Shown piece by piece: positions 1 through 5,354 of a DNA stretch of 7,998 nucleotides. The notes beneath the pieces are model-generated. The model made no database searches. It saw nothing but the letters and a program-made list of their open reading frames with translations, and was not told where the DNA came from. The position numbers and the translations under genes were made by a program. The number at the start of each line of letters is the position of its first letter. Within the stretch, counting starts at the first letter, position 1. The stretch is from Marinospirillum sp. (GTDB taxonomy: Bacteria; Pseudomonadota; Gammaproteobacteria; Pseudomonadales; Halomonadaceae): contig SKOQ01000125.1 of NCBI GenBank assembly GCA_007119985.1, positions 1 to 7,998 on the forward strand, in the 5' to 3' direction.

Positions 1-57
1 CAGGCAGGGTTAAACCTTCTTGCCCCATTCAATGAAAAAACAGGCAAGGCTAGTCAC

Positions 58-381
58 ATGATCTTTTTGTTTATTGCTGATTTCTTATTGCGTTTTTTAG
101 CCATACTAGGCTTGCTCCCAGCCTTTGGTTTTTGGGCGGCGATGTGCGCTATGGGTACAGATTCAGGGACAAACAAGGCCAAACTCTATAGCCTACTGGC
201 CTTTATTTTGGGCTGTGCCTTGGCTGGCATGTGGTTGTGGATGGCCATCTATCCCGATGTGGTGCAGGACTTGATCCCCGGCCCTTTTTGGCTGGGTGTG
301 CTGCTGGTGAGGGGGCAGGTTTATGCTTTGGCGGCACTGCTGGGCTGGTTCTTTTTCAGGCAATCAATCCAATTAAGATAG
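58..381 (+). CDS. Small multi-pass membrane protein of unknown function, possibly 5'-truncated
   Basis: I do not recognise this 107-residue protein. It is very hydrophobic and looks like three membrane segments, at about residues 3-31, 43-64 and 75-103. Short polar stretches separate them (around TDSGTNKAK at 34-42 and PDVVQDLIPG at 66-75), and it ends in a basic tail. It should sit in the inner membrane. The ATG at 58 has a reasonable ribosome site (AAGG at 46-49, 8 bases before it), which supports this start. However, the same frame stays open to the first base of the window and contains no ATG, GTG or TTG before 58. The gene could therefore begin outside the window and be longer. A stop codon in another frame (TAA at 11-13) could be the end of an upstream gene. 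The next gene is 244 bp away and two hairpins lie between, so it is probably not co-transcribed with the chemoreceptor. Function is not assigned. Confidence 0.6.
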   Translation: MIFLFIADFLLRFLAILGLLPAFGFWAAMCAMGTDSGTNKAKLYSLLAFILGCALAGMWLWMAIYPDVVQDLIPGPFWLGVLLVRGQVYALAALLGWFFFRQSIQLR

Positions 382-440
382 GTCAGCGTTGATCTGACCA
401 CTACCCAGTGAGTCGAATAGGTAATCTGGAGCCCCAGATT
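381..440 (+). other. Two hairpins after the small membrane protein gene
   Basis: The first inverted repeat is GGTCAG (381-386) with CTGACC (394-399), a 6-bp stem around a 7-base loop that begins on the last base of the stop codon. The second is AATCTGG (423-429) with CCAGATT (434-440), a perfect 7-bp stem around the loop AGCC that can be extended by two G-T pairs. Neither is followed by a T run, so they are not classical intrinsic terminators. They may protect the 3' end of the message or pause transcription; this role is inferred. Confidence 0.4.
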
Positions 441-524
441 GTGGATTGGTCTGTGCCAGCAGGCTAAGGCATGCTGTTATCAGTCTCTTATTTTTCTCTA
501 GTGGTTGTTTGCATCTAAAAGATG

Positions 525-557
525 TACATTGCTTAGACAAGCTATACATTGAATAAT
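525..557 (+). promoter_or_regulatory. Possible promoter and direct repeat upstream of the chemoreceptor gene
   Basis: TACATTG occurs at 525-531 and again at 545-551, exactly 20 bp apart, which places both copies on the same helix face. The repeat overlaps a possible sigma-70 promoter, TTGCTT (529-534), 17 bp, AATAAT (552-557). The -10 matches consensus at 5 of 6 positions but the -35 at only 3. I looked for the flagellar sigma-28 pattern common before chemotaxis genes: TAAA at 557-560 and GCCG at 587-590 are 26 bp apart, too far for that class. The rest of 382-625 shows no supported gene. Confidence 0.3.
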
Positions 558-625
558 AAAAAGCTATTTCTTTTGATTTGCAGAAAGCCGTAGACTATTA
601 GCAGCCGATTCCTGAGGAGAGAAAG

Positions 626-2254
626 ATGACTATCGCACAAAGGCTGTATCTGGGTTTTGCCGTGATTCTTGCCCTGCTAGTGGCCGTCACCGCGGTCGGT
701 GTGGTGAAAGTCGGGGTGATCGATACGGCGCTCACCCAGGTGAATGATGTCGACTCACGCAAGCAGCGTTATGCCATTAATTTTCGTGGCAGTGTGCATG
801 ATCGGGCGATTGCCATCCGCGATGCGGTCCTGGTTGAATCGAGTAGCGAGCGCCAGATTTTTTTGCGCGAAATTCAGCGTCTTGAGGGCTTTTATCAAGA
901 GGCTGCGGGCAATATGGATCGACTCTTTCGTGATTCTGCGCGCATCACGACTGAAGAACAGACTCTGTTGAATCGGATTCAAGCCAGCGAGCGCCAAGCT
1001 CTCAGTCTGACTCAAAATACCTTGAACCTGCTACAGCAGAATCAACTCAGTGAAGCCCGTCGCCTTGTGCAGCATGAAACAGCGCAGGCTTACACGGCTT
1101 GGTTAGTTGCCATCAATGCCTTTATTGACTATCAAGAAAACGATATTCAACGTCAGGTGAACTACGTACGCAGTGAGACAGGCAGCTTCCAACTATTGAT
1201 GCTGGCGATTACCTTGGTCGCGCTGATTGTGGGGGCTTTGATCAGCTACAAGCTGGTTTCACGCATGACACAAATGATTGGCGGTGAACCCGAGATTGCA
1301 GCGCAGAAGATTCGTCAGATTGCAGCTGGGGATCTCACAGTGCGCATCGAAACCCGCCATCCAGATAGCATTGTGGGTGCCGTCTCAAATATGGCGGCTC
1401 AGCTGGCTGAAATTATTCGTGGTGTTAGCGACAACGCCAATCTGATGGCTCAATCCTCGACTCAAATGGCCCAGTCTGCCGAGAGCAATTTACAGCTGGT
1501 GGCCAGTCAGCGCGAGCAAACTGAGCAAGGCGCCACCGCTATCCATCAGATGTCAGCCACCGTACAGGAAGTCGCTGGGCACACTGCAGAAGCCGCACGT
1601 TTAGCGCGTGGTGCTGATGAAGAAACAGTCAGTGGCGGCCAAGAAGTCGAGCGCACCATTCGCAGCATTGAAGAACTGGCAGCGAAGGTAGAAGATGCCG
1701 GCAAGGTGATTGATCGTCTTGCGGATGACAGTCAGCAGATTGGAGAAGTGCTGGAAGTCATTCAAAGTGTGGCCGAACAAACTAACTTGCTGGCCTTGAA
1801 TGCGGCCATCGAAGCTGCGCGTGCGGGTGAGCATGGGCGGGGCTTTGCAGTAGTTGCAGATGAAGTGCGCTCACTGGCGAGCCGCACACAAGAATCGACA
1901 CGTGATATCCAGCAGCGGATCGAGAAGATGCAAGCCAGTGCTGCTGGTGCGGTGACCGAGATGGAAAAAGGGCGCAGCATGGCGGTGCAAAGTGTTGAGC
2001 AGGCACGACGGGCTGGAGCTTCTTTGGAAAAGATCAAACAGGCTGTCGCTGCGATCAGCAATATGAATATTCAGATTGCCAGCGCCGCTGAAGAACAGTC
2101 TGCCGTGGCGGAAGAAATCAACCTGAATTTCACCAGCATTACAGCGGCCTCTGAAGAGGCCATGCAGGGTTCTGAAGAAATCCGTCAAGCGAGCCAAGAC
2201 CTCTCGCGCAATGCTTGTGATCAGCAGCGCAGCGTAAGATCCTTCAAGGTGTGA
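626..2254 (+). CDS. Methyl-accepting chemotaxis protein with four-helix-bundle ligand domain
   Basis: This 542-residue transmembrane chemoreceptor senses a ligand outside the inner membrane and controls the CheA kinase through CheW. Visible parts in order are: a first membrane helix at about 9-28; a periplasmic helical domain at about 29-187 of the 4HB_MCP type (note INFRGSVHDRAIAIRD at 51-66); a second membrane helix at about 188-208; a HAMP domain at about 209-263; and a long cytoplasmic coiled coil. The coiled coil holds the highly conserved hairpin tip at about 384-418 (EQTNLLALNAAIEAARAG, then GRGFAVVADEVR), the contact site for CheA and CheW. Glu/Gln-rich heptads such as SAAEEQSAVAEE (486-497) are likely methylation regions. 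There is no C-terminal NWETF-type pentapeptide for tethering CheR. The start is well supported by GAGGAGA at 614-620. No che gene lies nearby, so it is an orphan receptor. Family assignment is firm; the ligand cannot be read from sequence. Confidence 0.96.
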   Translation: MTIAQRLYLGFAVILALLVAVTAVGVVKVGVIDTALTQVNDVDSRKQRYAINFRGSVHDRAIAIRDAVLVESSSERQIFLREIQRLEGFYQEAAGNMDRLFRDSARITTEEQTLLNRIQASERQALSLTQNTLNLLQQNQLSEARRLVQHETAQAYTAWLVAINAFIDYQENDIQRQVNYVRSETGSFQLLMLAITLVALIVGALISYKLVSRMTQMIGGEPEIAAQKIRQIAAGDLTVRIETRHPDSIVGAVSNMAAQLAEIIRGVSDNANLMAQSSTQMAQSAESNLQLVASQREQTEQGATAIHQMSATVQEVAGHTAEAARLARGADEETVSGGQEVERTIRSIEELAAKVEDAGKVIDRLADDSQQIGEVLEVIQSVAEQTNLLALNAAIEAARAGEHGRGFAVVADEVRSLASRTQESTRDIQQRIEKMQASAAGAVTEMEKGRSMAVQSVEQARRAGASLEKIKQAVAAISNMNIQIASAAEEQSAVAEEINLNFTSITAASEEAMQGSEEIRQASQDLSRNACDQQRSVRSFKV

Positions 2255-2273
2255 TGATCTTCTCGTTGATAAG

Positions 2274-2297
2274 AAAAGGCCCTGCGGGGCCTTTTTT
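2274..2297 (+). terminator. Intrinsic terminator of the chemoreceptor gene
   Basis: A perfect 9-bp stem, AAAAGGCCC (2274-2282) with GGGCCTTTT (2287-2295), closes over the tetraloop TGCG and runs into six Ts (2292-2297). It begins 20 bases after the chemoreceptor stop codon and separates that gene from the DUF4168 gene. Confidence 0.9.
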
Positions 2298-2319
2298 CTG
2301 TAATAAATCAGAGTAAAAA

Positions 2320-2334
2320 TTACACTTGCTTACA
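2320..2334 (+). promoter_or_regulatory. Tandem TTACA repeat, possible response-regulator site
   Basis: TTACA at 2320-2324 and TTACA at 2330-2334 are separated by five bases, giving a 10-bp period. That spacing is typical of tandem half-sites bound by OmpR-family response regulators; CpxR, for example, uses two GTAAA boxes with the same spacing. The repeat lies just upstream of the sigma-E-like promoter of the DUF4168 gene, where an activator could sit. The repeat is seen directly; the regulator is not identified. Confidence 0.35.
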
Positions 2335-2342
2335 AAAGAGCA

Positions 2343-2370
2343 GGAACATCATTGGAGATGACCAGTCGGA
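2343..2370 (+). promoter_or_regulatory. Sigma-E (RpoE/AlgU)-like promoter of the DUF4168 gene
   Basis: GGAACAT (2343-2349), 16 bp, TCGGA (2366-2370) closely matches the extracytoplasmic-stress consensus GGAACTT, N16, TCTGA, with one mismatch in each box. Transcription would start near 2376, leaving a leader of about 25 bases. No convincing sigma-70 -10 box was found in this gap. The match is seen directly; use by sigma-E is inferred from it and from the secreted product. Confidence 0.45.
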
Positions 2371-2400
2371 AGGAGGACATTCATAAAAATTGAGGTCCCT

Positions 2401-2748
2401 ATGAAAAAGCTGAATCATCTCGTTGGCGCATTTTTATTGTCTTTTGCTTTGGTCGGTTTTGCCCAAGCTCAAGCGCCAGCAACGAGTGAAGCGCACTTTC
2501 AAGATCAACAGTTAGAGCAGTTTGTGGCAGTACAGCCTGAGTTAGCTGAGATACGTCAGGATTACTCCCAGCGTCTTGAGAGCCTAGAAGACCCAGCCCA
2601 GGCTCAAGCCTTAGAGCAAGAAGCGATTCAACTGATGGTCGAAGCCGTTGAAGAGCAAGGTTTAGATATTGAACTCTATAACAGCATCGCCATGGCAGTA
2701 CAAAGCAATCCAGAACTGCGTGAGCGCATTGAAAGCATGATGAACTAA
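2401..2748 (+). CDS. Small secreted DUF4168-family protein
   Basis: This 115-residue protein has a Sec signal peptide: basic MKK, a hydrophobic core at about 8-20, then FAQAQAPAT, with cleavage likely after Ala23 or Ala25. The mature part, about 90 residues, is acidic and helical. It fits the DUF4168 pattern of a phenylalanine-led first helix (FQDQQLEQF), a charged segment with IRQDYSQRL, then VEEQGLDIELYNSIAMAVQ followed by NPELRERIE near the C-terminus. DUF4168 proteins have no established function; this one should be periplasmic or exported. The start ATG is preceded by GAGGT at 2392-2396 at close spacing. It is a single-gene unit between two terminators and lies behind a sigma-E-like promoter, so a role in envelope stress is a reasonable guess, not shown. 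Family assignment is from remembered pattern, signal peptide from direct reading. Confidence 0.85.
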   Translation: MKKLNHLVGAFLLSFALVGFAQAQAPATSEAHFQDQQLEQFVAVQPELAEIRQDYSQRLESLEDPAQAQALEQEAIQLMVEAVEEQGLDIELYNSIAMAVQSNPELRERIESMMN

Positions 2749-2791
2749 GCGGTTGAGCATCACCTCTTATTGAGTTGGATGCTTTCGCCAC

Positions 2792-2829
2792 AAAAAAGCG
2801 AGCTCAAGATCACCTTGGCTCGCTTTTTT
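2792..2829 (+). terminator. Probable bidirectional terminator between the DUF4168 gene and glcB
   Basis: The arms AAAAAAGCGAGC (2792-2803) and GCTCGCTTTTTT (2818-2829) pair perfectly. The stem continues as CAAG (2805-2808) with CTTG (2814-2817) past one bulged T, closing on the loop ATCAC. Six Ts follow the GC stem on the + strand, and the six As on the other side give the same structure on the - strand. It lies between two converging genes and can end both, 43 bases after the DUF4168 stop and about 100 bases after the glcB stop. Confidence 0.88.
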
Positions 2830-2881
2830 GTACTCTTCTTTTATACGCTGACCCAGCTCAGCACGTACATCAGCCTGATCG

Positions 2882-2920
2882 TTGACACAGGCGCGCCTGC
2901 AAACAAGAGCGCCTGTGCAA
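2882..2920 (-). other. Strong hairpin directly after the glcB stop codon
   Basis: CACAGGCGC (2886-2894) pairs perfectly with GCGCCTGTG (2909-2917) around a 14-base loop. TTG (2882-2884) and CAA (2918-2920) add three more pairs past a bulged A. The left arm also belongs to a 12-bp palindrome, CAGGCGCGCCTG (2888-2899), which offers a competing fold. On the glcB strand the hairpin begins 8 bases after the stop. There is no T run, so it is more likely a 3'-end stabiliser or pause site than a terminator. Confidence 0.5.
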
Positions 2921-2928
2921 TCAATGCC

Positions 2929-5100
2929 TTAGGCTTGTGAGGCCTTCAGCTCCAGACGACGGCGGTGCAACACTGGCTCGGTATAGCCGCTAGGCTGAAC
3001 ACAACCCTCTAACACCAGCTCCTGCGCTGCCTGGAAAGCAATAGATTGCTCAAAGCGGCCAAACATTGGCTGGTAAAGTGGATCAGCTGCGTTCTGCTCA
3101 TCCACCACCTGCGCCATGCGTTGCAAGGTTTCGATCACCTGCTCACGGGTGCAAATACCATGACGCAACCAGTTGGCAATATGCTGGCTAGAAATACGCA
3201 GCGTCGCGCGGTCTTCCATCAAGCCAACGTTATTGATGTCTGGCACCTTTGAACAGCCCACACCTTGATCCACCCAGCGCACCACATAACCCAGAATCCC
3301 CTGCGCATTGTTATCCAGCTCCTGCTGAATGTCTTCTGCGCTCCAGTTGGGCTGCTCGGCCACAGGGATGGTCAAAATATCATCCAGATTGGCGCGTTCA
3401 CGGCTCATCAGTTTTTCTTGCACCTCGGCCACACTCACTTGGTGATAATGCAGAGCGTGCAATGCCGCCGCCGTGGGCGAAGGTACCCAAGCGGTATTCG
3501 CGCCAGATTTGGGGTGCGCGATCTTTTGCTTGAGCATTTCCGCCATCAGATCGGGCATCGCCCACATGCCCTTACCAATTTGAGCACGTCCTTTGAGGCC
3601 ACAGCTTAAACCGATATCCACGTTCCACTGCTCATAAGCCTGAATCCAGGCTGAGGTTTTCATCTCGCCTTTACGAATCATGGGGCCAGCTTCCATCGAG
3701 GTGTGAATCTCATCCCCAGTGCGATCCAAGAAGCCAGTGTTGATAAACACCACCCGCTCTTTGGCCTCACGGATACAGGCCTTCAAGTTAACTGTCGTGC
3801 GGCGCTCTTCATCCATGATGCCCATTTTCAGGGTATTGGGTGCCAGACCAATGATGGCCTCAACACGACCAAAGAGTTCGTTGGCGAAAGCGACTTCTTC
3901 AGGGCCATGCATCTTGGGCTTCACGATATACACACTGCCTGTGCGTGAGTTACGCAGTGCGCCACGGCCCAGTAAATCCTGTTTGGCGATCAAGCTGGTG
4001 ATGGCGCAATCCATAATGCCTTCTGGGATTTCGCTGCCATCTTGGAGCAAAATCGCTGGGTTGGTCATCAGATGGCCCACATTGCGCACAAACAGCAGTG
4101 AACGACCATGCAGCGTCAGGCTCGTGCCATCCGCAGCGGTATAGGTGCGATCTGGGTTCATTACGCGGGTAAAGGTTTGGCCGCCCTTGTTCACGGCTTC
4201 TGCCAGATTACCCTGCATCAAGCCCAACCAGTTGCGGTAAGCCAGAATCTTGTCTTCGGCATCCACTGCCGCGACGGAATCTTCACAGTCCATGATGGTG
4301 GTGAGTGCCGCTTCCATCAGCACATCTTTGACGCCGGCGGCATCTGTTTGGCCGATATGGTGCTGACGATCTATCTGAATCTCAAAATGCAGGCCGTGGT
4401 GTTGCAGCAAAATGCCTGTGGGCTGGCTGGCTTCACCGGTATAGCCTTTGAACTGGCTCGGATCAGCCAACTGAGTCTGGCTGCCATCTTGCAGGCTGAT
4501 CTGTAGCTGACCGTCAACGACTGTGTAGCCCGTCGCTTGCTTGTGTGAAGACTGGGCCAAAGGCGCGCTTTGATCGAGAAAATCACGCGCAAAGGCGATG
4601 ACCTTTTCACCACGGATAGGGTTATAGCCAGGGCCTTTAGTGGCGCCGTCATCTTCTGGCAGGGCATCGGTGCCATACAGCGCATCATACAAGCTGCCCC
4701 AGCGCGCATTAGCCGCATTGAGCGCAAAACGCGCATTCATCACTGGCACTACCAACTGCGGGCCAGCCATCAGGGCGATTTCATCATCGACTTGGGTGGT
4801 GGTGGCTTGAAAGTCTTCTGGCTCAGGCAGCAGATAGCCGATTTCGCTTAAAAAGTTTTTGTAAGCGGTTAAATCTGGCTTGCCAGGCTGGGCCTGATGC
4901 CAAGCATCAATTTTGGCTTGCAGCGCGTCTCTTTTTTCCAGCAGCGCACGATTTTTCGGTGCCAGCTCATGCACTAGGGTGGAAAAGCCAGACCAGAAAG
5001 CTTCGCTTGTAACTTCACTACCTGGCAGCACTTGATTATTCACGAACTCATAAAGAGCGGGGTGAACCTGTAAACCGTCGATCTGTACGCGATCAGTCAT
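2929..5100 (-). CDS. glcB: Malate synthase G
   Basis: Cytoplasmic enzyme that condenses glyoxylate with acetyl-CoA and water to give malate, used for growth on glycolate or acetate. The protein aligns by eye with E. coli GlcB along its whole length and is also 723 residues long. Key motifs are GPQLVVPVMNARFALNAANA (113-132), DCEDSVAAVDAEDK (271-284), GRSLLFVRNVGHLM (332-345, with the catalytic arginine at 339), GIMDEERR (427-434, Mg ligand Glu431), TGFLDRTGDE (455-464, Mg ligand Asp459), GKGMWAMPDLMA (509-520) and CSKVPDINNV followed by MEDRATLRIS (616-637, catalytic base Asp630). Residue roles are assigned from the E. coli enzyme. The ATG at 5100 is chosen because AGAGG lies 9 bases upstream and it gives the family length; a GTG at 5145 would add 15 unlike residues. 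No aceA, glcDEF or glcC gene is adjacent, so it stands alone. No defect is visible. Confidence 0.98.
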   Translation of the reverse strand: MTDRVQIDGLQVHPALYEFVNNQVLPGSEVTSEAFWSGFSTLVHELAPKNRALLEKRDALQAKIDAWHQAQPGKPDLTAYKNFLSEIGYLLPEPEDFQATTTQVDDEIALMAGPQLVVPVMNARFALNAANARWGSLYDALYGTDALPEDDGATKGPGYNPIRGEKVIAFARDFLDQSAPLAQSSHKQATGYTVVDGQLQISLQDGSQTQLADPSQFKGYTGEASQPTGILLQHHGLHFEIQIDRQHHIGQTDAAGVKDVLMEAALTTIMDCEDSVAAVDAEDKILAYRNWLGLMQGNLAEAVNKGGQTFTRVMNPDRTYTAADGTSLTLHGRSLLFVRNVGHLMTNPAILLQDGSEIPEGIMDCAITSLIAKQDLLGRGALRNSRTGSVYIVKPKMHGPEEVAFANELFGRVEAIIGLAPNTLKMGIMDEERRTTVNLKACIREAKERVVFINTGFLDRTGDEIHTSMEAGPMIRKGEMKTSAWIQAYEQWNVDIGLSCGLKGRAQIGKGMWAMPDLMAEMLKQKIAHPKSGANTAWVPSPTAAALHALHYHQVSVAEVQEKLMSRERANLDDILTIPVAEQPNWSAEDIQQELDNNAQGILGYVVRWVDQGVGCSKVPDINNVGLMEDRATLRISSQHIANWLRHGICTREQVIETLQRMAQVVDEQNAADPLYQPMFGRFEQSIAFQAAQELVLEGCVQPSGYTEPVLHRRRLELKASQA

Positions 5101-5252
5101 GGAGAATCGCCTCTTATTCTTGGTTGAAAAAGGATTTCTAAGCACAAAACAGGTGCAACCGCCTGAAAGGAATACGCCGCGAAATGCATTAAACGCGAAG
5201 AATTATGTAGTAAATTTTCAGGAAAACACCCATAAATGAAGCAAGAAGATAC

Positions 5253-5281
5253 AGGATAATGCACAGAAAAACATCTGTCAT
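5253..5281 (-). promoter_or_regulatory. glcB: Candidate sigma-70 promoter of glcB
   Basis: Read on the - strand, ATGACA (5281-5276) is followed after 17 bp by TATCCT (5258-5253), matching consensus at 5 of 6 and 4 of 6 positions. The start would be near 5246, giving a leader of about 145 bases. A second -10-like CATAAT (5207-5202) is closer to the gene but has no recognisable -35. I see no clear operator for a GlcC- or CRP-type regulator. Confidence 0.35.
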
Positions 5282-5300
5282 TAGACCAAGAGAGGAGAGG

Positions 5301-5335
5301 CACTAGAGCGCGCCAAGTGGGGCGCTTCTCTAGTG
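5301..5335 (-). other. Long hairpin between dbpA and glcB
   Basis: CACTAGAG (5301-5308) pairs perfectly with CTCTAGTG (5328-5335). Inside, GCGCC (5310-5314) pairs with GGCGC (5321-5325) across a small asymmetric internal loop, closing on AAGTGG. It begins 20 bases after the dbpA stop codon. On the dbpA strand it is followed by a pyrimidine-rich CCTCTCCTCTCTT, not a T run. It probably marks the 3' end of the dbpA message, perhaps as a weak or factor-assisted terminator; that role is inferred. Confidence 0.5.
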
Positions 5336-5354
5336 TAGATGAAGCCGGTGCGTG

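Noticed and set aside
471..518. 15-codon hydrophobic ORF in the gap before the chemoreceptor gene
   Set aside because: It lies upstream of the best promoter candidate, is too short to judge, and shows no attenuator structure after it.
557..590. Sigma-28 (FliA) promoter for the chemoreceptor gene
   Set aside because: TAAA and GCCG are present but 26 bp apart, whereas the class needs about 15.
1782..2197. Several ORFs of 74-108 codons antisense to the chemoreceptor gene
   Set aside because: They mirror the strong codon bias of the conserved signalling domain; none has a ribosome site or recognisable family pattern.
2399..2791. 130-codon ORF antisense to the DUF4168 gene
   Set aside because: It is the shadow of a gene with a good signal peptide and family pattern, and it begins at the terminator.
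2779..2940. 53-codon + strand ORF after the DUF4168 gene
   Set aside because: It runs through the strong terminator and into the end of glcB, and has no ribosome site.
5097..5303. 68-codon GTG-started ORF on the - strand between dbpA and glcB
   Set aside because: It begins inside the dbpA 3' hairpin, has no ribosome site, is rich in Cys, Phe and Ser without any family pattern, and covers the best promoter candidate of glcB.
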